Assembly: GCA_016711105.1 (NCBI GenBank)
Contig: JADJTO010000035.1
Location: 1 to 64,000 of the forward strand
Origin: Micropruina sp.
GTDB taxonomy: Bacteria; Actinomycetota; Actinomycetes; Propionibacteriales; Propionibacteriaceae
Direction: 5' to 3'
DNA: 64,000 nucleotides
Position 1 is the stretch's first letter; the number at the start of each line of letters is the position of its first letter. Of the stretch, positions 24,622-32,206 are shown one piece after another. Position numbers and translations under genes: made by a program. The notes below the pieces were generated by a model. That model made no database searches, was not told the DNA's origin, and saw only the letters and a program-made list of their open reading frames with translations.

Positions 24622-25751
24622 CCGCCGGCTTGGAGGTCGGCGGTCAGCCAGCTCAGCAACTCAGGCTCGGTCGGCGGCTTGATCGAACCCGACCCGCTCA
24701 GGCCGGCCAGCACGGCCAGGGCACGCTCGCGTCCGAGTCGATCGATCATCGCGGTGACCAACAGGGCGGACAGTGCGTACGCGGCGCGGGCCGTGGGCGC
24801 TTCGGCGCGGAAGTCGGCGTCGGAGGGTAGCTCCGCGATCCTTCGCCGGCGGTCCAACTCGGCTCGGGCCAGCCGACGATTCTGGGCGGCGACGCTGGGC
24901 ACCAGTTCGCCGGTCACCGCTTCGGCCAAGCCTTCACTGACCCACTGTGGGGCCGGGCGCAACGGTGAACGAGTCGCCAGATGCACTGCCTCGTGGATCA
25001 GGGTGGCGCTCCGCTGGGCAGGAGTGAGGTCTGCGATCGGGTTCACCACGATCCGGACGGGCGAGGAAGCATCGGACGGCCCGAGGGCGACCGTGGCGGC
25101 GGCGGTCTGCGCCGCCGACCCGGTTGCGCCACCCACGAACTGCTCGAACTGCTGCAGGCTGCCCGGCACTTCCACGATCACGCGGCCCTGCCAGGCCGCG
25201 GCCAGCGGACCGAGCGGGCGCCCACGGAGCCGCTGAAGCGCCGCTTCGGCAGCGGACCGCCAAGCCTGCGGATCCGACCCCGCCCACGAGAGCACGGTCA
25301 CCGACTCACGCTCGGTGATGGTGAGCTCAGGGCCTAACCACCGGTTCTGCGGCATGCCTTCGATCCGCTGAATCAGCGCGCCGTCCCGGATCATCCGGAC
25401 GACATCGCGCACCACGCCTACCTCGCCCACTAGCTGCGAGTCGACCATCACCGCTGCGTCCGGGCCCGCCAAATCGACCGACTCAAACTGGCTCAACGCC
25501 TCAAACATCCGGTTCGCCTGCGCCTGGACGCCTTCCTCGGGCGCGAACAGGCGGGTGAACTCGCTTCGCTCCCCGGACGCGAGGGCGGCCTCCAGGCCGA
25601 CCGCCGCCGACGCAGGGCTCAGGACGGGAGCCGACTGGCCGGGCAGCATGCTGCAGCCGGTCAGCAGCAGAAAGCCAACCAGGCCGCGGCGGAGCCGGCG
25701 GCCTGGAGGGTTGCGCAGTGAATCAGCCGATGACGCGGCGCGCACCCACAT
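24618..25751 (-). CDS. Lipoprotein with HExxH metallopeptidase-like domain
   Basis: 377 residues. A short basic N-terminus and hydrophobic stretch end in the lipobox LLTGCS (Cys at about residue 33), so a lipid-anchored extracytoplasmic protein is expected. Near residue 250 lies HEAVHLATRS (HExxH zinc motif), and about 20 residues later PQWVSEGLAEAV supplies the glutamate of a gluzincin-like peptidase. This resembles the peptidase-MA family. The first ATG overlaps the end of the NlpC/P60 gene by 29 bp. A later start nearer the signal sequence is possible. Co-expression with the cell-wall hydrolase suggests an envelope role. Confidence 0.75.
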   Translation of the reverse strand: MWVRAASSADSLRNPPGRRLRRGLVGFLLLTGCSMLPGQSAPVLSPASAAVGLEAALASGERSEFTRLFAPEEGVQAQANRMFEALSQFESVDLAGPDAAVMVDSQLVGEVGVVRDVVRMIRDGALIQRIEGMPQNRWLGPELTITERESVTVLSWAGSDPQAWRSAAEAALQRLRGRPLGPLAAAWQGRVIVEVPGSLQQFEQFVGGATGSAAQTAAATVALGPSDASSPVRIVVNPIADLTPAQRSATLIHEAVHLATRSPLRPAPQWVSEGLAEAVTGELVPSVAAQNRRLARAELDRRRRIAELPSDADFRAEAPTARAAYALSALLVTAMIDRLGRERALAVLAGLSGSGSIKPPTEPELLSWLTADLQAGG

Positions 25752-26730
25752 ACTCCGGGTAGGAGCTGAGCGGCTGGATCACCAGGTCATTGCGCGGGTT
25801 GCGCGCATGCACCAACATGCCGTTGCCCATGTACATGCCCACGTGACTGATCGGGGAGTAGAAGAAGACCAGGTCACCGGCCTTCAGCTGGGACCTGGAG
25901 ACGGCCCGACCGACGCCGAACTGAGCGCGCGAGGAGTGCGGCAGCGAGATTCCCACCGAACGGTAGGCAGCCAGCATCAGGCCGGAGCAGTCAAAGGAGT
26001 TCGGGCCCTCGGCACCCCAGACGTATTGACCTGAGGGCACCTTCGAGACGGCGTAGCGGACGGCCGCCAGTGCCTTCGCATGCGCGCTGCCGCCCGAGGG
26101 AACCGGGACGTCACTCAAGTCGACCCGCGCGCCCCCGCGGGAGAGTTGGCTGAGTTGCTGGGAGGTGAGCCGATCGACCAGATCCTTGCTCTGCTTGAGC
26201 TTCTCCTTCAGGGAGGCATCAAGGTCGCTGAGACGCTTCTCCTCCTCGGCCATGCCTGTGACCTCCGCGTCGGCTGCGCGACGCAGATCGGCCAGGTTGG
26301 CCTGCTGGGCCTGGTAATCCTGAAGCAGGGAGTTCATGTTGTCGTCGACCTTGCGGGCGGTCGACATCTGTTGCAGGAATGAATCGGGGTCGCTGCTGGT
26401 GACCAACTGCACGGTCACGCTGACACCCTGATTCTGGAACTGGGCGAGCGCCACACCGGTGGCCTGCTTGCGCAGCGTGTCGACCTTGGTCAGTTGAGCC
26501 GCGATGTCGGCCTTGAGCACGTCGACCCGGGCCCGTCCGTCGGCCAGGCGCAACTTGACCTCGTCGTAGTCTTCACCGATCGAGCTGGACTCCTTGTCGA
26601 GTCGCTCCAGTTGAGCCTTGGCATCGTCGAGCGGATCGGCCATCGCCGGAGGCGCGACCGCTCCGAAGGACAGGGTGATCGTGGCTGTGATGACGGCCGC
26701 ACTCGACAAAGCGAACTTTCGAAGGCGCAC
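25723..26730 (-). CDS. Secreted NlpC/P60 peptidoglycan endopeptidase
   Basis: 335 residues: signal peptide (to PPAMA, about residue 31), a long coiled coil (about 33-200, typical of RipA/RipC-type regulators), then a C-terminal NlpC/P60 domain. The catalytic Cys is in FDCSGLMLAAY (about 251), the His in ISHVGMYMGNG, and the third residue in LVHARNPRND. It cleaves the stem peptide at D-Glu-mDAP bonds, with the coiled coil likely autoinhibitory or FtsEX-responsive. By position it matches mycobacterial Rv2190c. The ATG at 26730 has AGGAGCAAG upstream. Confidence 0.93.
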   Translation of the reverse strand: MRLRKFALSSAAVITATITLSFGAVAPPAMADPLDDAKAQLERLDKESSSIGEDYDEVKLRLADGRARVDVLKADIAAQLTKVDTLRKQATGVALAQFQNQGVSVTVQLVTSSDPDSFLQQMSTARKVDDNMNSLLQDYQAQQANLADLRRAADAEVTGMAEEEKRLSDLDASLKEKLKQSKDLVDRLTSQQLSQLSRGGARVDLSDVPVPSGGSAHAKALAAVRYAVSKVPSGQYVWGAEGPNSFDCSGLMLAAYRSVGISLPHSSRAQFGVGRAVSRSQLKAGDLVFFYSPISHVGMYMGNGMLVHARNPRNDLVIQPLSSYPEYVGARRVIG

Positions 26731-26805
26731 GCTTGCTCCTCAGGGATGGTGATCGCCCCCCGGCCGGTCGTAACGACACGGCGCTTGCGCGATTCTGAGA
26801 AAATC

Positions 26806-27059
26806 CTAAGGGATTGCCTCCAAGCCTGCAAACTCGCCCCAGTTCCCCCCTGGCCCCGGGACCTCCACTGCCACCACTGGCCGGAGGAGTCGCAAGGGCG
26901 GCAGCAGCCCCGACTCGGCCATCGCCCCAAGCGCCGCCTGCTCGTCACCATCAAGCCAGACAGCCCCTCGATTGGCCCGAGGAGCGCGGTGATGGCGCAG
27001 TCACCGCAGGCCGGACCGCGGGCCCGGCACGTACCGCAATCGACTTTCAGAATCTCCAT
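26806..27059 (-). CDS. Small conserved CxxC protein, one frameshift
   Basis: Begins MEILKVDCGTCRARGPACGD, continues CAITALLGPIEGLSGL, and after one missing base (near 26950) reads DGDEQAALGAMAESGLLPPLRLLRPVV to a TAG at 26806. That gives about 84 residues. The CxxC...CxxC arrangement and the LPPLRL tail match, from memory, a small actinobacterial family encoded next to NlpC/P60 genes. The four cysteines could bind zinc or an Fe-S cluster, though this is not known to me. It is divergent from the DnaQ-GIY-YIG gene and upstream of the endopeptidase on the same strand. Confidence 0.75.
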
Positions 27060-27134
27060 GTGCCCAGCCTGCAACCCGCCTCTGACATTTTTCTTTTGCG
27101 GGAACTCGGGCGTCTTTTTGTCAGTGGCCCTGCC

Positions 27135-27140
27135 TAGCGT
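27135..27140 (+). promoter_or_regulatory. -10 element of DnaQ-GIY-YIG gene
   Basis: TAGCGT, 7 nt before the ATG at 27148. The short spacing implies a leaderless transcript. Confidence 0.45.
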
Positions 27141-27147
27141 CAGGGGC

Positions 27148-28872
27148 ATGTCGTCCTCTGCCACGAGTACTCAGCCCAGCTTCGAAGACCTGGGCCGCCA
27201 ACTTCGGCACACCACCTTCTGCGTGGTCGATCTTGAAACCACCGGAGGTGCCGCTGACGACACGATCACCGAGATCGGAGCGGTCAAGGTTCGCGGCGGC
27301 GAGGTGCTGGGCGAGTATCAAACCCTGGTCAACCCGCTCACCCACATTCCGGCGCTGATCGCGGTACTGACCGGGATCACCGATCAACTGGTGGCCGGAT
27401 CGCCAACCTTGGGTCAGGTGCTTCCCTCCTTCCTGGAGTTTGCGGCCGGGTCGGTCATCGTGGCCCACAACGCCCGGTTCGATGTCGGCTTCCTCAAGCG
27501 GGCCTGCCTTCGGTTCGGGCACTCCTGGCCCAATCCCGACGTGATCGACACCGTGGCCCTGGCCCGGCACGCCCTGCTTCGCGACGAGGTGCCCAACTGC
27601 AAGCTGGCCACGTTGGCCCGACATTTCCAGGTCTCCGAGGCACCGAACCACCGGGCGCTGACCGACGCTCGCGCCACCGTGGAGGTGCTGCATGCGCTGA
27701 TCGAGCGAGTCGGCAATATGGGGGTGCACACGGTGGAGGATCTGGCGGAGTTCACCCGTCAGGTCTCCCCTGGTCGGCGGGCCAAGCGGCAGTGGGCCCA
27801 AGGGCTGCCCGCGACCGGTGGCATCTACTACTTCGTCTCCGACACCACCGACCCGCAGGGGCTGCCGCAACGGCAGATCCTCTATGTCGGCAAGAGCCGC
27901 AACCTGGCCCGCCGGGTCCGCAGCTACTTCAGCGCCTCCGAGAAGCGAGCCCGGATCGACGAGATGGTGCGGATCGCCAGCGGGGTGGAATACGTCGAGT
28001 GCGCCACCTCCCTGCAGGCAGATGTGTTGGAGTTGCGGCTGATCGCCGCCCACGCGCCGCGCTACAACCGTCGCTCGAAGTTCCCCGAGCGACAGCTGTG
28101 GCTGAAGCTCACCCGGGAGCCATTTCCCCGGCTCTCCATCGTCCGCGCCGTGGCCGACGACGGCACCCAGTACTTCGGGCCCTTCTCCCGGCGGGCCGCT
28201 GCCGAGCAGACGCTGCTCGCCCTCCAGGACGCCTTCCCGATCCGGCAGTGCACCACCCGACTCTCGGCCCGGCGACCCAGCGCCGCGTGCGTGCTGGCAG
28301 AGCTCGGCAAGTGTTGCGCCCCCTGCGAACTGCTGATCACTCCCGAGGCCTACGCCGAGGTTGTCGACGACGTGCGCCGCAGCCTGACCACGGACGTCCG
28401 CCCCCTGCTGGAAGCGGTTCGGCCACGACTCCGAAAGCTGGTGGGCAGCCAGCGCTTCGAAGATGCGGCAGGCCTGACCATCCGGCTGGAGACCTACACC
28501 CGGGCTGCGCTGAGGCACCACCGCGTCGCGAGCCTGGCCCGCTGCCCCCAGATCGTGGCGGCCTACCGCGCGGACGCGGATTGGGAGATCCACGTGATCC
28601 GGCATGGCCGCCTGGCTGCGGCCGTCCTGGCGCGCCCCGGGGAAGTCCCGCAGGCGCTGGCTCGGGCTGCGGTGGCGGTGGCGGAGTCCGTCGTGCCCGC
28701 ACCTCAACCCCTGCCGGCAGCCACGATCGAGGAGACCGAACGCATCGCCGACTGGCTGGAGCGGCCCGGCGTCCGACTGATCGAGATCGACGGCACTTGG
28801 AGCTGGCCGCTGCACATCGGGCTGGCTGAGGGCGGCCTCGCCCGGCATGCCCTGGGTGCCCCCGGCCGCTAG
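27148..28872 (+). CDS. DEDD exonuclease fused to GIY-YIG (Cho/UvrC-like) nuclease
   Basis: 574 residues. The N-terminal DnaQ-type 3'-5' exonuclease has ExoI VVDLETTGG (about residue 27), ExoII AHNARFDVGF and ExoIII NHRALTDARAT (about 170), so all acidic ligands are present. A GIY-YIG domain follows (GGIYYFVSD, then ILYVGKSRNLARRVRSYF, about 225-270), continuing into a UvrC-like region with cysteines (KCCAPCELL near 390). The UvrC helix-hairpin-helix end is absent. This fusion is widespread in actinobacteria (Rv2191 in the same position) and probably makes the 3' incision in repair and trims. The ATG at 27148 is supported by the -10 spacing. Confidence 0.92.
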   Translation: MSSSATSTQPSFEDLGRQLRHTTFCVVDLETTGGAADDTITEIGAVKVRGGEVLGEYQTLVNPLTHIPALIAVLTGITDQLVAGSPTLGQVLPSFLEFAAGSVIVAHNARFDVGFLKRACLRFGHSWPNPDVIDTVALARHALLRDEVPNCKLATLARHFQVSEAPNHRALTDARATVEVLHALIERVGNMGVHTVEDLAEFTRQVSPGRRAKRQWAQGLPATGGIYYFVSDTTDPQGLPQRQILYVGKSRNLARRVRSYFSASEKRARIDEMVRIASGVEYVECATSLQADVLELRLIAAHAPRYNRRSKFPERQLWLKLTREPFPRLSIVRAVADDGTQYFGPFSRRAAAEQTLLALQDAFPIRQCTTRLSARRPSAACVLAELGKCCAPCELLITPEAYAEVVDDVRRSLTTDVRPLLEAVRPRLRKLVGSQRFEDAAGLTIRLETYTRAALRHHRVASLARCPQIVAAYRADADWEIHVIRHGRLAAAVLARPGEVPQALARAAVAVAESVVPAPQPLPAATIEETERIADWLERPGVRLIEIDGTWSWPLHIGLAEGGLARHALGAPGR

Positions 28873-28875
28873 GCT
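28870..28875 (+). promoter_or_regulatory. -10 element of Lrp-domain gene (leaderless type)
   Basis: TAGGCT, 6 nt before the ATG at 28882, overlapping the end of the preceding coding sequence. Confidence 0.5.
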
Positions 28876-28881
28876 GCGGCC

Positions 28882-29160
28882 ATGATCACTGCGATTGTGT
28901 TCGTCAATGCCGAGGTGTCCCGGATCCCCGATGTTGCCCGGGAAATCGCCGGCCTCGCAGGCGTGTCGGAAGTCTATTCAGTCACCGGCGAGCTCGACCT
29001 GATCGCCCTCGTCCGGGTGTCCTCGATCGACGATGTGGCCGCCGTCGTGGCCGATCACCTGAACAAGGTGCCCGGCGTCACCCGGACTCAGACGCACATT
29101 GCCTTCCGGGCCTACTCCGCCCACGACCTGGAAGCGGCCTTCTCCCTCGGCGCGGAGTGA
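28882..29160 (+). CDS. Stand-alone Lrp/AsnC ligand-binding (RAM) domain protein
   Basis: 92 residues matching only the C-terminal effector domain of Lrp/AsnC regulators: ITAIVFVNAEVSRIPDVARE opens a beta-alpha-beta fold, GVSEVYSVTGELDLIALVRV is the typical strand-turn-strand, and GVTRTQTHIAFRAY closes it. The DNA-binding helix-turn-helix is missing. Such proteins form ring oligomers that bind amino acids. Regulation of another factor is possible but not shown here. It has its own likely leaderless promoter and sits between the nuclease and the cyclophilin. Confidence 0.9.
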   Translation: MITAIVFVNAEVSRIPDVAREIAGLAGVSEVYSVTGELDLIALVRVSSIDDVAAVVADHLNKVPGVTRTQTHIAFRAYSAHDLEAAFSLGAE

Positions 29161-29229
29161 ACCACATCGGCGGGCGCACCCAGAGGTACGCCCGCCGAAG
29201 GGATGCCCCGCTCGCAGGACGCTGATCTG

Positions 29230-29745
29230 TCAGTCGGCGATGGTCACCGAGGTGATCACCACGTCGCTGGCCGGACGATCCTGGAAACCGACCCGCACCT
29301 TGGCGATGGCATCCACGACCTTGCGGCTCTCGGCGTCGGCGACCTCACCGAAGATGGTGTGCTTGCGGTTCAGGTGCGGCGTCGGCCCCACCGTGATGAA
29401 GAACTGCGAGCCGTTGGTCCCGGGCCCGGCGTTGGCCATGGCCAACAGGTAAGGCTTGTTGAAGACCAGGTCCGGGTGGATCTCGTCGGCGAACTGGTAG
29501 CCGGGGCCCCCGCGTCCGCTCCCCTGCGGGCAGCCGCCCTGGATCATGAATCCGGGGATGAGCCGGTGGAAGAAGAGGCCGTCGTAGAAGTTGCCGGTGA
29601 CCTTGGCGCCCGTCTTGGCGTCGCGGTACTCCTTGGTTCCCGTCGCCAAGCCGACGAAGTTGTCGACGGTCTTGGGAGCGTGATCGCCGAAGAGATTGAT
29701 CACGATGTCGCCGTGATTGGTGTGCAGTGTTGCGGTCTGAGCCAC
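29230..29745 (-). CDS. Peptidyl-prolyl cis-trans isomerase, cyclophilin type
   Basis: 171-residue cytoplasmic cyclophilin. TLHTNHGDIVINLFGDHAP, FYDGLFFHRLIPGFMIQGG (catalytic Arg in FHR and the Phe), GPGTNGSQFFIT and HTIFGEV are the family signature blocks. The GTG start at 29745 is chosen because AAAGGA lies 8-10 nt upstream; an in-frame ATG six codons earlier would place that site inside the coding region. It converges with the Lrp-domain gene. Confidence 0.93.
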   Translation of the reverse strand: MAQTATLHTNHGDIVINLFGDHAPKTVDNFVGLATGTKEYRDAKTGAKVTGNFYDGLFFHRLIPGFMIQGGCPQGSGRGGPGYQFADEIHPDLVFNKPYLLAMANAGPGTNGSQFFITVGPTPHLNRKHTIFGEVADAESRKVVDAIAKVRVGFQDRPASDVVITSVTIAD

Positions 29746-29912
29746 GAGTGATTGTCCTTTCATCAGTTGCCACCATCCTGACAGACCCGCCCGTGGATCG
29801 TCCCAGAGGCTGGTTCTAGGGAAGGTCACCTGTCCTTGCGGCGTCGGGCGCGAGTAGCTTGGGAGGTACGCGGAAGAAGCGCGTAACCGTAATCCACTAA
29901 TCCGGAGGAACC

Positions 29913-31152
29913 GTGAATCGAAAGAAGCTGACGTCGGCCGTCGAAGAGACCGCCCATGTCGCGGCGGAGAAGGGGCAGGCCGTGTACGACACCGCCGTCT
30001 CCAGGCTCTCCCCCTATGTCGAACAAGCTGGCGACTACGTCGGGCCCATCGCCCACCGCGCCCGCACCCAGGGAGTGAAACTCGCTTCCGACACCTACGA
30101 CCGCGCCCAACCCCTGCTCGAAGATGCCGCCAAGTTCGCCGTCGACTCCTACGATCGCGTCCAGCCGCACCTTGAGGAAGCCGCCCGGCGCGGCGCCCGG
30201 TTCGCCTCCGACACCTTCGACCGCGTGCAACCGGCGCTGCTGGACGCCCGGGTCAAGGGAGCCCGGATGGCCGCAGACACCCTGGACAAGGTGCAACCCC
30301 GCATCGACGATGCGCTGGACCGGGTCAGCCCGGTGGTTGACGACGTGGTGGGCAGGGTCCAGCCGGCCGTGGACGAGGCTTTGGGCCGCGTCGGCCCCGC
30401 CGTCGACGCCGCTCGGGACAAGGTGCAACACGACCTGCTGCCCCGCTTCTCCGCCGCCCTGCATGAGGCGGCCGAACACCCGGTGGCCAAGGAGACCGCG
30501 TCCCGGATGCTCGCGGCCACGGCCGCACTGAAGGGGGATCTGGAACTTCCCCCGAGCAAGAAGAAGGCCGGCTTCGGGCGGCGACTGGCCCAGGTGGCGC
30601 TGATCGGCGCCGCGTTGGCCGGTGTCATCGTGGCAGCGAAGAAGCTGTTCGGCACCTCGGAGACCGGTTGGGAGACCCATGAGCCCAACAAGGCCTACGT
30701 CGCGGATCCGGTGGCTGATGTGGTCGAGGATCTGTCCGAAGCCGTCGAAGAGACCGTGGACGATGCTGTCGAGAAGGTCGACGACACCGCCGACGATGCC
30801 GTCGGGGCAGTTGAGGACACCGTGGACGATGCCGTTGGCGAGGCTGAAGGCACCGTGGACACCGCGGTCACCGAAGGCAGCCAGACGGACGGGAGCCGAG
30901 GAAGCTGTGGACGGCGGAGCGAGCGACGGGTCTGAGTCGGGAGATGATGCCGCCCCTTTAGCCGTTAGCCCTTATGGGGAGGGTTCCCATGTGGGAGCCG
31001 AACCCCCCGAGGGCTACGACATCAAGGGCAACGAGCGCTCCAAGAAGTACCACGTGCAAGGCGGAGGCGGGTATGAGCGGACGATCGCTGACGTCTGGTT
31101 CAACTCCAACGAGGCGGCCGAACAAGCCGGCTTCGTGAAGGCACAACGCTGA
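29913..31152 (+). CDS. Repeat-rich membrane protein ending in L17-like C-terminal module, one frameshift
   Basis: As read, the first frame stops at 30935. One indel near 30890 joins it to the frame ending at 31152, for about 412 residues. Amphipathic helical repeats fill residues 1-190, with DRVQP or DKVQP recurring at 20-35-residue spacing, apolipoprotein/LEA-like. One TM helix follows (about 228-246, ALIGAALAGVIVAAKKLF), then acidic VEDTVDDAVG repeats. The C-terminus is YDIKGNERSKKYHV, TIADVWF and AEQAGFVKAQR, the same module found at the end of L17 here. The GTG at 29913 has GGAGGA upstream, and a strong hairpin follows. The function is unknown; a membrane- or envelope-associated structural role is a guess. 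Confidence 0.75.
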
Positions 31153-31163
31153 GCGTTGTTTGC

Positions 31164-31199
31164 GATGGGGGCACCTGCGGGTGCCCCCATCGACGTGTT
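31164..31199 (+). terminator. Strong terminator hairpin
   Basis: Perfect 12-bp stem GATGGGGGCACC / GGTGCCCCCATC with a TGCG loop, 11 bp beyond the stop at 31152, followed by a short T-rich tract (GTTTT). Confidence 0.8.
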
Positions 31200-31216
31200 T
31201 TCGAGAGTTTCGTGCG

Positions 31217-31531
31217 ATGACTCACAAACCGCCTCCGAAATCGGCTTTCTCAGGTATGAAGACACACCCTTCCGCCGCGACCGCTCACAGCTGGGTCGAC
31301 CCGGCACCCTTCCGCGCCCATGTCCGACACCTGACCGAGGCGACCGGGCTCTCCTGGCGGGCCGTCCCGGCCGCCGCACGGCTCTCCCCTGCCCTGGTCG
31401 AGCATCTACTCTTCGGCCGAGCCGGACGTCCGCTGCGACGACTCTCCCACTCCGCGGCCAAGGCGCTCTTCGAGTTGACCCCGCAGAAGCTGGCCGCAGG
31501 CCACCGGCGGCGCCAGCCCGCTTCGGCATAG
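31217..31531 (+). CDS. Small helix-turn-helix-like protein
   Basis: 104 residues from the ATG at 31217, with GAGAG upstream. A basic Pro/Ser-rich start leads into a helical domain (about 28-95) whose pattern, GLSWRAVPAAARLSPALVEHLLFG followed by PLRRLSHSAAKALFELTP (quoted in parts), resembles a lambda-repressor-type helix-turn-helix: short helix, turn, recognition helix, then a basic loop. No effector domain. I do not recognise a named family. It is an orphan gene between the terminator hairpin and the prepilin peptidase gene. Confidence 0.6.
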   Translation: MTHKPPPKSAFSGMKTHPSAATAHSWVDPAPFRAHVRHLTEATGLSWRAVPAAARLSPALVEHLLFGRAGRPLRRLSHSAAKALFELTPQKLAAGHRRRQPASA

Positions 31532-31541
31532 GCTACGGGCC

Positions 31542-32198
31542 ATGGCGTGGTGGGGCGTGCTGGTCGCGGTACTACCTGCGGGCGTGCTGACATCGCTAAC
31601 GCCCTGGATCCTCCGCCGACTGCCGGCGCCGGTCGACGAGCCGCAGTCAGACCCGTATCGCCCCCTGATCACACGACGCTTTCTGGTGGCCGTGTTCGTG
31701 GCCTCCCTGATCGCCAACGGGCTGAGTTTCGCGCTGCTGCCACCAGTCATGGCCTTGGGGTGGGTCTCCCTGAGTACCTGCGGGGTGTTGCTGGGCTGCA
31801 TCGATCAGGCCACCACCTATCTGCCCTTGCGGCTCACCCAGACCGCCTGGGGGCTCACCGCAGCAGGTGTACTCGCCCACGGTGCGGTCAGTGGCTGGTC
31901 GGTGCTGTTGCAGGCCGGGTTGGGGGCAGCCGTGGCCAGTGGCCTGATTTGGGCTTTCTGGCGCTGGGGCGGCGGTTTCGCGTTCGGGGACGTCCGGCTC
32001 GCGGGCTTGGTCGGCGCTACCTCGGCTACGGTGTCGCTGACGTTCTTCAGCTGGGCATTGCTGCTGGGCAGCCTGGTCGGCGTGGTGCTGGGCATCGTCG
32101 CCCGCGTGCGCACCAAGGAGCGTGAATACCCCTACGGTCCGGCGCTGGTCATCGGCCCCTACTTGGCCCTACTGCCGTGGTTCTCGCTCGGCACGTGA
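31542..32198 (+). CDS. A24-family prepilin peptidase-like protein
   Basis: 218 residues with about six TM helices. The two aspartates of type IV prepilin peptidases are present: one in GCIDQATTYLP (about residue 87, the first xxD motif) and one in FAFGDVRLAGLVG (about 149, the GxGD-type motif with Phe-Gly-Asp). The N-terminal methyltransferase cytoplasmic domain of PilD is missing, as in the short actinobacterial TadV-like forms. No pilin genes are in the window, so its substrate is elsewhere. Confidence 0.8.
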   Translation: MAWWGVLVAVLPAGVLTSLTPWILRRLPAPVDEPQSDPYRPLITRRFLVAVFVASLIANGLSFALLPPVMALGWVSLSTCGVLLGCIDQATTYLPLRLTQTAWGLTAAGVLAHGAVSGWSVLLQAGLGAAVASGLIWAFWRWGGGFAFGDVRLAGLVGATSATVSLTFFSWALLLGSLVGVVLGIVARVRTKEREYPYGPALVIGPYLALLPWFSLGT

Positions 32199-32206
32199 AC
32201 CTGGGT

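Noticed and set aside
26731..26805. c-di-AMP (ydaO) riboswitch before the NlpC/P60 gene
   Set aside because: Such switches precede some actinobacterial cell-wall hydrolases, but the region is too short and lacks the conserved elements. The small CxxC gene occupies the sequence upstream.
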